From Lenisia limosa (lineage: Eukaryota > Breviatea), in contig LPNZ01009064.1 in NCBI GenBank assembly GCA_001655205.1, positions 1 through 39,045 on the forward strand: DNA of 39,045 nucleotides, read 5' to 3'. Made by a program: the position numbers and the translations under genes. The notes beneath the pieces are model-generated. The model saw only the letters and a program-made list of their open reading frames with translations. It had not been told where the DNA came from and did no database searches. Positions within the stretch are counted from its first letter, which is position 1. The number at the start of each line of letters is the position of its first letter. Shown here piece by piece: positions 1 through 11,000 of this stretch.

Positions 1-121
1 CAACCTTCTCCGCGCCGCCCATAGACGGTTGGAAGTTTCCCCAGCTGACAGCTCCCTACAGCATAGCTTCACATCTTCCTTTGCCCCAACGATCCCCTCA
101 ACCACTTCACAGTCTGACTAG
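1..121 (+). CDS. Possible 3'-terminal exon of a gene entering from the left
   Basis: An open frame runs from the window edge to a TAG at 119-121 and reads as a Ser/Thr/Pro-rich tail (it ends in SQSD). There is no splice acceptor inside the window to test it and no domain I recognise. Another frame over the same stretch is also open until about 150, so the choice of frame is weak. It could equally be intergenic sequence or UTR. Confidence 0.2.
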   Translation, partial: NLLRAAHRRLEVSPADSSLQHSFTSSFAPTIPSTTSQSD

Positions 122-286
122 ACGTAAGGTATGTAAATATTTGCCGTACATATGATCTATACATTTCAGTACTTTCATCCTGACACTGTTTTAGCTACGC
201 CTTCATTCCCCAGACCTGGTCCAACGTGCCTAAGGTCACTTGACATCTGCCCAGTCCCCCAAGATTGTGGCATGAATGAACTGATT

Positions 287-481
287 TTAGAATTGTCTTC
301 TTTGTGTTGAAGTGTATTGCTTTTCTTGAGCGATACAAATGCAGAAATCCGTCTGGGTTGATATTTTAGCAAGAATAGTGTCTATTGACCTGCTGAGTTC
401 AGACGACGATGTTTGTTGTTCAACTTCAATTTCATCATTTTTGAATATGGCATTTTCCTCTTCAGTGAGGATAACGCTCAA
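287..481 (-). CDS. Possible acidic Ser/Thr-rich exon, gene unknown
   Basis: On the minus strand an open frame of about 60 codons contains an acidic, low-hydrophobicity stretch (LTEEENAIFKNDEIEVEQ) followed by a serine-rich stretch, and ends in TGA at 287. An adjacent minus frame (about 487-570) also looks protein-like (it contains LENEGPLVCEKA) but is in a different phase, as if an intron, an indel or two exons separate them. This lies downstream of the site-2 protease exons on the same strand but does not resemble the conserved C-terminal part of that family. The opposite plus-strand frame (339-680) is longer but looks less like protein. Function is unknown. Confidence 0.25.
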   Translation of the reverse strand: MSVILTEEENAIFKNDEIEVEQQTSSSELSRSIDTILAKISTQTDFCICIAQEKQYTSTQRRQF

Positions 482-1091
482 GCCTTTTCGCAGACTAAAG
501 GTCCTTCATTTTCCAAAGTTAGAAAGGAATGCAAAATTCTTCCTCGAAGCTTGGGCTTCAGCTCCTATCATAAATCTGGTTGTTTGGAGGTGGGCTGGTG
601 ATTTATTCCCTACACCGCCTCCATCCGCCTTCCCCTCCCGTCTGAGAACTGGTCCCAAACTTGGGTATCCAAATCCTTGAATGAGACTGTCAAAATTATG
701 GTTTTTTAGCTCTTGCGTGTCTTGTCTATCTGTCTTTTTTGTTTGCTTCAGTCAAATGTTAGTTTCATTTTATGTGGGTGGTTATGACGTGTGGATCCCA
801 GGTGATCAACATCTACTTATTTTCCCCAAAATGTGTATCGGAACCCCAGGTTCTTGGGAATAAATTTTTCCCCGTTAGATATTGATGCATTTCAAGTTCA
901 AGTTCAAGTTTGTGATATTGTTAATTTTTATAGACCGAGACACCATGAGAAAGTTAAATATTTCAAAAACGACTTCAACCTTTTAAGACTGAAGGACACC
1001 TGTTTCGATACCCTTATAATCTCATTATTTCCCATTAGTTTAACAATATTCATCAAGAAACTATATTTCCTCTGTATACCCCCCCCCCCAC
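482..1091. other. No confident exon; expected site of missing S2P C-terminus
   Basis: The site-2 protease exon ending at 1092 should be followed (leftwards on minus) by about 250-300 further residues with the PDZ-like region and the second metal-ligand motif. I searched all minus frames here and found no GFGIF-like or DG-containing membrane segment. The stretch 860-1080 is AT-rich and looks intronic. A short frame at about 640-680 with DLDTQVWDQFSDG could be an exon but cannot be tied to the family. Confidence 0.4.
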
Positions 1092-2070
1092 GAGAGCGCA
1101 GCGAGGGCATGTCCGATTTCATGCACTGTTGTGGAGACAAAGAGGCCAAAGCACGTGTACACCAGCCACTTGTCTGTCAAATTAACTCCGGGGACCTGGG
1201 AGGGGGGTAAAAATGCTGAAAATAATAAAGAACAACAACATCAATAACAGACTGCAAATCCCCTTTTACAAGAGGTTTGAGGATCGAAGTATCCTCGGGA
1301 GTATCCTCAGAGTAATAGCTCCAGATGGTATCAAGACTGCGCCCCATGTTGTAGACGAATAAAATGGCCATTATGGGGAGAAGCGGTGTACTGACATACA
1401 CTGGGGAGTTTTAAGAGGGGAATATGATTCAGAATGAAGAACATACCCAAATACTTTTTACAATTATCGAGAAGGCACTTGTTAACCAAATATTCTCATA
1501 ATGCTACTTTCAAGGAAGTCTCTGTTTACACACATTAAGTCTCTAATGTTGAAATAAACCACCCACCGCCAATTTGGAACCACTTTGGAAGACTGTCCTT
1601 ATGTGTTTCGTAAAAGTCGTCAATCAGCTGAAGAGGTCGTCTGGGATGTAACACAGTATTTAACCATACGATATGAATCTGGTTCACACCGTATTTGAGA
1701 TAGGTCTATGGGTTGTTTAATCAGAGTAGCTCGGGTAAATAACCCACACCATTATAATCAAGATTACATTGACAAAACCATATGTAAATCCGTCAGCTAC
1801 CCACGTAGAAGTGAAAAAAACCGACAAGTTGCCAAGGTGCATATTGTCTAGAAAGTAAAAAAAAAAAAAAAAAATANNNNNNNNNNNNNNNNNNNNNNNN
1901 NNNNNNNNNNNNNNNNNNNNNNNNNNNNNNNNNNNNNNNNNNNNNNNNNNNNNNNNNNNNNNNNNNNNNNNNNNNNNNAGCCATCGACGACTTGATTTAT
2001 TCAGATGTTGAAAAAGCCCCACTTTACGTTCAATAATAGTTACAATCCTTTGATAACTACATTGATGCAT
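1092..2070 (-). CDS. MBTPS2: Site-2 protease-like intramembrane zinc metalloprotease (partial)
   Basis: Intramembrane metalloprotease (M50 family) that in other eukaryotes cleaves membrane-bound transcription factors such as SREBP and ATF6 in the Golgi. Three exons join in phase: 1567-1597 (DSLPKWFQIG), 1270-1400 (a hydrophobic segment around PIMAILFVYNMGRSLDTIW, then an acidic stretch) and 1092-1195 (VPGVNLTDKW, a membrane segment, then VHEIGHALAALS). The HEIGH box is the zinc-binding HExxH of S2P, and PGVNL immediately before the catalytic helix is a family hallmark. A possible N-terminal exon at 1979-2070 starts with ATG at 2070 and is cut by a gap (1877-1978). The donor after the catalytic exon opens directly into a long G run (GTGGGGGG). 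The downstream half of the enzyme, including the second Asp ligand, is not found to the left, so this copy is partial here. Family call is strong, N-terminus tentative. Confidence 0.86.
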
Positions 2071-2497
2071 ATACCTTAAAAAGAATAGAAAAGTTCAATC
2101 CCCCCCCCCCNNNNNNNNNNNNNNTAAAGTGATCAGTCAATTATGTCCTGTGAATTGGTATTGCAAAAAAGTGAAGTCCCATATTCCCCATACTTAAATA
2201 AAAACAGTGTCCCCCAGAAGGTGGCTAAGCACAACAGGAAGAGTATCATGGTAAACTGGTCGCTCGAGGTTAATCGGCAATTTGGAGTTTATCGCGCTTA
2301 TCTAGCTCAAATAACCATACAAGATTTAGAGAGGGCTTGAAAGAGGCAGCTGGAGACAGCCATGGGCAGCAGGGCAAAGCAACGCTACGGTTACCGGAGA
2401 CGATGTAAAAGCGAAAAATGCCCCCAAAATGGGATTTGCTCATTGAATAACAGATTAACCATATTGTTGAATATATTATGAATAGATAGGGCACGTA
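2071..2497. other. Divergent intergenic region between S2P and metaxin
   Basis: About 430 bp separate the possible S2P start from the metaxin ATG. It holds a small gap (2111-2124) after a C10 run and otherwise unremarkable AT-rich sequence with no convincing exon. By position it should contain both promoters, but I see no recognisable element beyond AT-rich tracts. Confidence 0.4.
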
Positions 2498-5122
2498 ATG
2501 AGTATTGAAGGAGAAAACGTTTCCTTTTGTTGGGGCCCAGGCTTCGGCTTACCATCATTTCAGCCCTCCTCATTAGCTATCCACACCTTTGAGCGGTTTA
2601 CCAGCGTGGGTCTTGAATTCAAGAATTGCAATATTCAGAAGATTTCGCCTTCTGGCAAGCTTCCTGTACTCAAATGCAAGGATCAGATCATTCCAGGAGC
2701 TAATGCAGCGATTATGCACATGATGGACACCTTGGTATGTTTCCTCTTTTCCTCGATCACATTTTCTGCACACATAAGATGACACCACTTCCACATCAAA
2801 GTTGTTTAATGTGTTATTTCCTGTTGTCATTTCGCCAGTTTTTTTTTTTTTTCTACATACGCATAACTACTTCATATTCCATGCNNNNNNNNNNNNNNNN
2901 NNNNNNNNNNNNNNNNNNNNNNNNNNNNNNNNNNNNNNNNNNNNNNNNNNNNNNNNNNNNNNNNNNNNNNNNNTTATCCAGTCTCAGTGAATAGGTAATG
3001 CTATCTTGAGGAGAGGTAATGGTGCTCTCGTAGTTATTATTCGAATCGAAAGTCGGCCTTTTGATTTAACCTTTACTCTCTTTGTTAATCCTTTTTATTT
3101 GCGTACTCAGTTGATTAAAAAGTTGGAATGTTGTCCCTTATTCCACTTATGAATCCCCCCATCCAGTAACATTNNNNNNNNNNNNNNNNNNNNNNNNNNN
3201 NNNNNNNNNNNNNNNNNNNNNNNNNNNNNNNNNNNNNNNNNNNNNNNNNNNNNNNNNNNNNNNNNNNNNNNNNNNNNNNNNNNNNNNNNNNNNNNNNNNN
3301 NNNNNNNNNNNNNNNNNNNNNNNNNNNNNNNNNNNNNNNNNNNNNNNNNNNNNNNNNNNNNNNNNNNNNNNNNNNNNNNNNNNNNGGTCAGGAACTATTG
3401 ACAGTACCTATTAACCACCCTTTGCGAGTGTTTGTTGATGGCTTTTGCTATTATAACACAGCCTTTTTGAGGGGCTTCTACCAGAAATACCTGTATATAA
3501 AACCTTTAATATTCAAGTCTCGACGGCTTAGGCCAGATATAATCTTAAGAATCTTGGACTTGGGACGGCGGCTTCATTAATTGCTTGACTCCTGTTTACC
3601 TCTTCCCAGGAGCACATGTGGTACGCTGAAAAGGACAACTTGACACCCATGCGGCGATTGATCAACAAGCACTTGGCATTCCCACTTGGCTGGATTGTAC
3701 CCAGCAGGATGATTAAAGAGGCCAAAAATAACCTTGGTAAGACTGTGGTTTTTTTTATTTTACTCGAACCGTTGGGGGTTTGGTTTACACCCCCAACCCT
3801 CGTGTGTTGTCAGCCAGAATTGATTTTGGGCTTCTTTTTTTTGTTTCATAAATTTTCCAATTTTACCCCCCCCCCCCAGCTGTAAGAGGTCTCAACAACC
3901 CCACNNNNNNNNNNNNNNNNNNNNNNNNNNNNNNNNNNNNNNNNNNNNNNNNNNCGTACAGCCAATGTCGGGCCGGCCTTCACGCAATATCACAGAAACT
4001 CGGAACCTCCAGGTACCTCTTCTGTGACTCTGAGTGAGGGGGTTAACTGACCTATTGTGACAGGTGTTTTTTCTTTTTCTTTTTTCTCATTTCTGAGATT
4101 TTGATTTGATCTTGATGCCAAGATTATTTTTTCTTTTTTGGCTTTCTTCTTTTTCTTTCTTCTAACCCCCCTCCTGTAGCCCAACATCAATAGATGCGAT
4201 CCTCTTTGGCCATCTTGCCGTTATTCTGTACTGCGACCTTCCCACCAACCCCCTTTATGTAAGAGGGGGTGTCCTTGAAGCGATTATAAAGTCAACATTT
4301 GAAACGGTTGAAGTAAACGAATAACCGTAACCGAGTGTGACCTGTGTAATTTGTTTTTCAGGGTATTAAAAACTATTATTGATGGAAGAGAGTTGTTCCT
4401 GACATACGGACCAATCTTGGTAATTTTTTTTGTCAAAGCAAAAAAGATCAGGTTACCGTATCTTTGTGATGGGATATCTAGCTGTTTTCATATTTACTTT
4501 TCAGAAACTTCTTGGCGAATTCCCGAACCTTGTTGCGTACACCGTCAACATTCTTGAGACCTTCTATGCGGATGACATCAAACTACCCGAATCCAGTAGG
4601 CTCTTTGCTTTAGTTTCCCTGTTTTTTAACAGTTCCACGTCAGTTTGCTGATTTGGTTCTATTCTGATATCTTGTGTGTCTGTTGATTCGTCACTTCAGT
4701 TTTTTTGTCAAATATTGACTTCACCCCAGTACCTGGCCGTCGTGGCTCGGAAGCCTACCATTCTTCTGATGATGAGGAGTATGAGTCGGATGATGAGATC
4801 TACCGTCAAGGTCGACCCAGACCAGCAGGGTCGTTTTATACCCATGAACCGTGGGGGGGGGGGTAACTATAAGGGCGAGGAAAGTGTCATTGCATGTCAT
4901 GGGCAGTCCCCATGTGATTTCTCATTTGGCCGATTTCTTACCACCCCCAGAAACCAGACTGAGAGGGAAAACGATAGAGGGACGCGTAACGCGATTGTTT
5001 TTGGCATTGCATCTCTGGTTGGTTGCAAGGCGCAGATCATAGCTAAGGAGCATTTATTTGTAGAGCCTCATAAGTTCGGATGTATTTTTGCCGATTTAAT
5101 CCCCAAGTTTTTTTCACCTTAG
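2498..5122 (+). CDS. MTX: Metaxin-like outer mitochondrial membrane protein
   Basis: Metaxins are GST-fold proteins of the mitochondrial SAM complex that help insert beta-barrel proteins. Exon 1 (2498-2734) starts at a clear ATG and carries the thioredoxin-fold N-domain: WGPGFGLPSF, then SPSGKLPVLKCKDQIIPG, the metaxin version of the GST SGKLP motif. Further exons: 3610-3736 (HLAFPLGWIVPSRM), 3880 into a gap, 4180-4258 (TSIDAILFGHLAVIL, the diagnostic GST-C helix), 4505-4595 (KLLGEFPNLVAYTVNILE), 4730-4850 (acidic DDEEYESDDE linker) and 4951-5122 (RNAIVFGIASLVG, a plausible tail anchor, then stop). All sequenced junctions match in phase. One or two exons are lost in gaps 2885-2973, 3174-3385 and 3905-3954. 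The donor near 4850 is ambiguous: CC|GTGGGG or the GT 12 bp later past the G run, both in frame. The last exon's extent is the least certain part. Confidence 0.9.
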
Positions 5123-5533
5123 CTTTATCCCACCTCGTAATATCTTTTTGGGCTGTAGTTAAGAAGACTCACTTAATTAGGCTGCGTTTGCTTTCTTCAG
5201 TGACTGGTTTAAGATGTCAAGATAGAAAAATGTATGTACAATTACAATTCCCTGAACAACACCATAAAATCAACTCATTCATGCATAGACATTTAGTGAA
5301 GTATAAGTTAGAAAGGTTATGGAGTAGCCCTGGGGTTCTTGACCTTGAGTGGGCAAACTTTCCAATTGAGCTGTACCCTCAGTGTAGTACGCGATTTGTT
5401 GATCTTCCCAGGCTGGGGGGGGGGNNNNNNNNNNNNNNNNNNNNNNNNNNNNNNNNNNNNNNNNNNNNNNNNNGATATTGCATAAACAACCTTGATTTAT
5501 CTCCAACTAACCTAATCAGAGGCAGCCTTGTAT
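5123..5533. other. Convergent intergenic region
   Basis: Sequence between the stops of metaxin and the phosphopantetheinyl transferase. A G9 run runs into a gap at 5425-5473. I see no supported exon; the open plus frame here has no splice or domain support. Confidence 0.5.
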
Positions 5534-7583
5534 TCATGGTTGAATTGAGAACAGGATATCATTGATGGGTATGCACAAAGGAAAGTCATTCACTTCCATG
5601 GAGGCTATAAGATTAGGAATAATTCACATAAAATATTTTTGGATTTGTATCGATAAAAGGCTCAAGCACGGAACCTGCGCCCCTCACCATTGATTTGCGA
5701 GGCTGACGACAATGCCACTGTCAGATAGTAGTCCCCAACGGCTGTTCCCTGGTAAATGTAGTGTCTCATGAATGCCTGCGAAAAGGACGAGTCCTGCTTC
5801 GGGTAAAGAGCATTTACGGTCCTCCGAAAAGACCAGTAACATGGAAATTATGTTTTTAGAGAGGACAGTGTCTGAGAAATAAACATTCTTCACAAAAACG
5901 ATATGCATCAACTGTCACGCACACATCTTATCCTAGGCTCACTAGTGTAATGTCTTTCAAGTTATCAGCGATGCTGCCTCCAAACGACTTCAAAACAGCT
6001 TCCTTCAGGGTCCAATAGGAGAAAAAATGATGAGGGTGTACCTGGCCTAACAAAGTTATAAGAAATATTTGCATATACTAGACAATAATTAGAAGTACAC
6101 AGAACCACGTATTTACAGCCCAATATATTGACTAATTCATCAAAAAAAATATCATTTGAGTGGATAATCCAAACTAACCAGAAAGCTTAAGATGATCCTG
6201 GGAACTGAATAAGTCCATAAACATTTGGACGAATTCTGGGTCTAAACATGGTTCCTGTGGTCTGAGACGTCAAACCACAATGACAATAAAAACGTAAAAC
6301 AATTGTTTCATCTTATGATTGGATTGTAAATAAGAAAAGTAGTTCTGGAAAGCATGCAATCCCACACACATCTACTTCCATTCAGTTTACCCCCATTACG
6401 TTGAGCAAGGAACAAGGGGACCTTCAGCCATGTCTTGAATATCAACACCAACTTGCAAGGATTCGTTCTGAAGTTATTATTACCATTTTTGGAAGGTCAG
6501 ACAATAATTTTTCACGTAATGATTTGATACCTCATATCCACTCGTGTGATAGTTGATCGACAAGCCTCAATGATACTCTGATACACTCAAAATGAACCTT
6601 CATGGTATCAAAGGAATCAAATCCGAGGCTTTATCATAAACATGTTGTGTTCACTCTGTAAAACATATCCGCTCACCAAACACACCGCTACCATCACCAC
6701 ACAGCTCGAATGTGAAATGCTGAACGAACCCTTGAAGCCCTAGAAGATAAAGTTTTTACTGTCTTATCCTGATGACACAATAGCCTCATACCTCAATGTA
6801 AGGTTTTCCTTTTGGAGTTACCCTCATATTACTTTGGATTTCAGAAATTGACATCAGTCTCTGTGACAGGAGAAATTTTCTAGAAGAAACCAATGAAGAT
6901 TTTTGTGTAGTAATAATTCAAACAAAAAAAACACCTTTTAGCCCACTATGCACCCCTCATACACCACAGTTCACTCAATACAAGCTTCTTTTGCCGAACA
7001 ATGAATCTATCCCCAAATGAGAAGGCACTAACCTGAGAAGCAGCATGCCTGTCGCTGATGCTCCTGCCCCAACCTAGGCCTGTTGAAACATACTTCTCGA
7101 TAATCCTTCGAAAAGGTATTGATGTATCCTGATCTTTTTCTATTAAGCGAGACTATGCCATTTGAGTGTGTGCACTTGTGATTTTTATCAGCTGGTTCAA
7201 CAAACAATAGGTTGAAAACAATATTGAGCATTTACCTTTTTCGTCAGCTTCTTCAGTTCAAATTTACAAAGTACCTAAATAATTAGCACTTCTTTCGTAC
7301 CAATATCCTCCCACCTCATTGAATAACGAGTTATTGGCCTTGACAAAGCTGTCGCTTAGTGGCTCTGCCTGAAGCTGTCAAAACTCCCATTTCATATCTC
7401 AAAGTAGACGTTATCATTATATCCTTTGGTTGACTTTGATAAAAGCACCTAAAAATTTGATTGTCGGTTGCCTTCAGTTACAAGTCCGTTTCCTTGACTT
7501 TTTTCAAACAATCCTGAGAGTACATATTCTTGTGTTTCATCCCAAAAAGGAGGTTCATTCGGGTGCATCATCATAGATGACAT
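5534..7583 (-). CDS. AASDHPPT: Sfp/AASDHPPT-type 4'-phosphopantetheinyl transferase
   Basis: Transfers the 4'-phosphopantetheine arm of CoA to a serine of carrier proteins (mitochondrial or fatty-acid-synthase ACP, aminoadipate reductase). Exons, right to left: 7482-7583 (ATG at 7583), 7315-7368, 7236-7274, 7033-7128, 6792-6860, 6677-6739, 6400-6467, 6179-6261, 5943-6041, 5688-5775, 5534-5604 (TGA). Family landmarks appear in order: RVTPKGKPYIEG, then GSFSISHSSCVVMVAV (the FNISH motif), then LQVGVDIQDM (Mg-binding GxDI-x(2)-D/E), and finally FFSYWTLKEAVLKSFGG (the W-x-x-KE-x-x-x-K motif with the catalytic Glu and Lys). The last exon encodes a short C-terminal tail. Length near 300 residues fits the AASDHPPT/Lys5 group. 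All junctions match in phase except 6179/6041, where one base pair of phase is unexplained; a tiny exon or sequencing indel is likely. Confidence 0.86.
6511..6600 (-). repeat. Dispersed repeat tail, copy in PPTase intron
   Basis: Read on the minus strand this stretch closely matches 38640-38728 on plus: both contain GAGTGTATCAGAGTATCATT, then a (A/G)CTTGTCG(A/G)TCAA segment, then ATCACACGAGTGGATAT. It sits between exons 6400-6467 and 6677-6739, so it is intronic. It is one member of the repeat family described at 38584. Confidence 0.75.
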
Positions 7584-8030
7584 ATGACCCCCCCCCCCCT
7601 CAACTTGTAGAAGCCAGACAGGTACCTTGGCCGAGTTCATTGGTACTAAGCAGTAAGGTCCGCTTCACTCTGGTGGCGGCTAGCGTGGAATATGAANNNN
7701 NNNNNNNNNNNNNNNNNNNNNNNNNNNNNNNNNNNNNNNNNNNNNNNNNNNNNNNNNNNNNNNNNNNNNNNNNNNNNNNNNNNNNNNNNNNNNNNNNNNN
7801 NNNNNNNNNNNNNNNNNNCCCCCTAATTTAACCTTAGTAGTGGTGACAACATAATAATAGGGCGTTTACAAACGCCCGATATATTGGGGCCAAGAGCACC
7901 CAAATACGGCCATAGGAACTCAATATGTGTGGTGACAAGGTGGTGGACTTAGCAGATACATTAAATAATATAAGAAAAAGATGCACGGTGATCATTTAAA
8001 ATTAGAGGTATAATATGTTCATCGAAGATA
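7584..8030. other. Intergenic region with gap between PPTase start and SFXN stop
   Basis: Contains gap 7697-7818 flanked by a C run. The minus frame upstream of 7583 extends through a G10 run to about 7640 (MNSAK start), so a longer N-terminus for the transferase is possible but unsupported. No other gene is visible. Confidence 0.4.
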
Positions 8031-11000
8031 CTATAGGCCTTTGTTGTAGTAAAGCGCCTTGAACTGATGAAATCGATCTTCAAGTTCGGGTTGTCGAATG
8101 GTACATTTCTAAAACGGATGAAAGGTATTGGTTGATGTCTGATGTGATCTAATATTTCACTGTTAGATACACAACGTTTCAATCTGTATCCTGATAGTTT
8201 TATTTAACAAAAGTGCAGCATACCTGTGGGAAAACCGATATCGCAGCAGGGAGGGCGAATCCGAAGCAAACCAACGTCAAGCCAGCCCGAACCCAAATCG
8301 GACCAAACTGAAGAACAAGTGAAAGTGTGAATGAGAATATTCACCTAAAGAAACAATAGTTCACACTACTGCCCCGCATAANNNNNNNNNNNNNNNNNNN
8401 NNNNNNNNNNNNNNNNNNNNNNNNNNNNNNNNNNNNNNNNNNNNNNNNNNNNNNNNNNNNNNNNNNNNNNNNNNNNNNNNNNNNNNNNNNNNNNNNNNNN
8501 NNNNNNNNNNNNNNNNNNNNNNNNCAAAACCCGCAATGATGATTGGGGGGAACACCAGAATTGGTACAGGAAGAAGTGCTCTGGATTAGTCATATACACA
8601 GCTAAGTTTTGGTTTCAATTTACCTCACAAATGTCACACAAAGGTCCAACAACAGTAACACCTGAACAACACAACTAAAACAGCCAATATTAGATATACT
8701 AGTAGGTATTATATTATATATTATATATCTATATGTATATGTATCATATATAATATATAATATGTAGTATATATATCTATATCATATACTATATAGTATC
8801 TAAAAAATACACTAATCGTAAAAAAGAAAAACCTTACCGTGTAATTGCAGTATCACGAATGGCCTTATACGCTGCAGCTTGAGACACTCCAACGGTTTTA
8901 CCGGTGGAATCTACCACAGAAATACCTAGGCGAGCGGAAGTAAAAAGAAGAAAATTTTGATGAAGAATATTCGCGTGTGGGGGGGGGGGGAAGGNNNNNN
9001 NNNNNNNNNNNNNNNNNNNNNNNNNNNNNNNNNNNNNNNNNNNNNNNNNNNNNNNNNNNNNNNNNNNNNNNNNNNNNNNNNNNNNNNNNNNNNNNNNNNN
9101 NNNNNNCGGAAGTAAACAAAAAGAACCTAGGTAAGCAACAGCAGAATGATGGGAGGGGATGATGATGATGAGCGCCTGCCTTTTACACTCCATAATGCAC
9201 TAATAATAGTATAAATCCCAAAACTGAGACATCTCGTACTTTTTTATCGTGTGAACACTTCACCCACCATCCTTCAGCTCTGAACTCCTCATCAGGACTA
9301 GATTGGCAACTCCAGCAGTAGCGACAGCAACAAAGGGTGATCCTAGGAAGGGTTATTGAAAGAAGGAGCAGGTTATAATGGCATAATGAATGGTTGATTG
9401 CCTCAAAGCTTCCACTCTTGAAATCATCACAATTTACTTGAAATAACAATAATATAGGAGCAAATAATACAAATGGAGAAACTCATCTTTTACCTGATCG
9501 AAGATGAGACTCAGGGCAAAATAATTCACAAACCTTGCTCCACAATTTTGGAAGCCATTCGAGCTGCAATCTATAAGGAGTGAATTGAGGGGTGATACTC
9601 AAGCTTCAAAGTGTCCGAAACCCATTTCAGACACTTTTCATGACGCACGTATCATACTACATACCTTTTTCATTCCAAGCGATACACTGAGGGCAGCAGT
9701 CACCGCACCAATATAACTGTAAATCTGAATAGGTCAAGCCAGAGGGGCAATTGAAGAGACCCAATTTTAACGAGCGATTACGAAGAGTCCTAACCGTGGT
9801 TTTGGGGAGAGTACCGAAAACTGGAAGGGAGAAACTCTCATTTGGTGACAATGACTACAGGTGACATTTTTGTAATCAAAACCTGACAACCCACACCATC
9901 ATCTTGATGTTGTGGAATTGAAGATGAGTATCCTTTGACTCAGAGTCTTCCTTTCATATCTTAACTCAGTCGAAAGTCCGTATACAAAGAAAAATAGTAA
10001 TTGGCCCTTTTGCTACGACAGGAAAATATCCTTCCTTACATGATGAATATTGATTGGTCGATTGGTGTAATTAATGAAGGCATTGTGGGTCTACAGTGTC
10101 AATAGCAAAACAATCCACTCAGCTAACTAAATATCAAACATCTTATAACTACTTTCCCATCATACAGTACTACTAGTATATACATATGATATGATATATA
10201 CTAGTTTTATACTATAGAGATATAAATAAAACAAGGGTTCATGCCGTCTGCGGCATCACGCTTATAAGAGGTATTGGATTATACAAAGAGAAGGGAAATT
10301 AAACAAGGTTTTATATGGCTGATGCCGTACGCACCATCACGCTTATAAGATATATTTATTGAATTGGATAGAGGGACCACTTATTCTATGAAATATTAGG
10401 TAATATATAATATCCCTACCCCCTTTACCTGGTTAAGCCATTGGTAAAACATTGTCGTTGCTACGCCCGCGCCAGGAATCAGCATTCCAATGGAAATCGG
10501 GGTACCAAAAGGAATAAAGCCAGCCATACGGCTGTGGATGTTAGAACAGAACAAGACCAGATCCCAACACAAAAAGAGATGGATGTCACAAGGGAACATT
10601 ATTTAATAATTGTGCGTAAAGGATGGGGTCACTTCAATAGAAATCAAATCCACTTATAACACAGACACTGATAGGTAGCACCGCCTCTCACAATGGATAG
10701 AAGATTTTCTGAGTTGTTAAAACCAAGACAACAGTCCTCATCATGAATAAAAATTGATGTTGAGAGCATAGAAATAAGAAGCATATAAAGTGATAAAATA
10801 AGTTAACGTCAAGACTTTTTTCAGAAACATAAAAGACATGACATATACTCCTCACCTTTCCCGTATCTGGATGCAACACAGCATTCTTCTTTTTTAAGGC
10901 TTCCTGAGCTTCATGGAGGGGGATATCTTCACCGTGCCTGAAAAGGGTTATCTATCACCAGAGGAGAAACAAAATATACCACTGCGTAGAAAATGATATT

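Noticed and set aside
339-680. 113-codon plus-strand ORF
   Set aside because: Composition is not protein-like, there is no domain, and the antisense frame at 287-481 looks more like real coding sequence. Neither is strong.
4351-4440. Possible metaxin exon (LKTIIDGRELFLTYG)
   Set aside because: Exons 4180-4258 and 4505-4595 join directly in phase 0, matching the family order NPLY-KLLGEFPNLV. Including this piece would break the conserved spacing.
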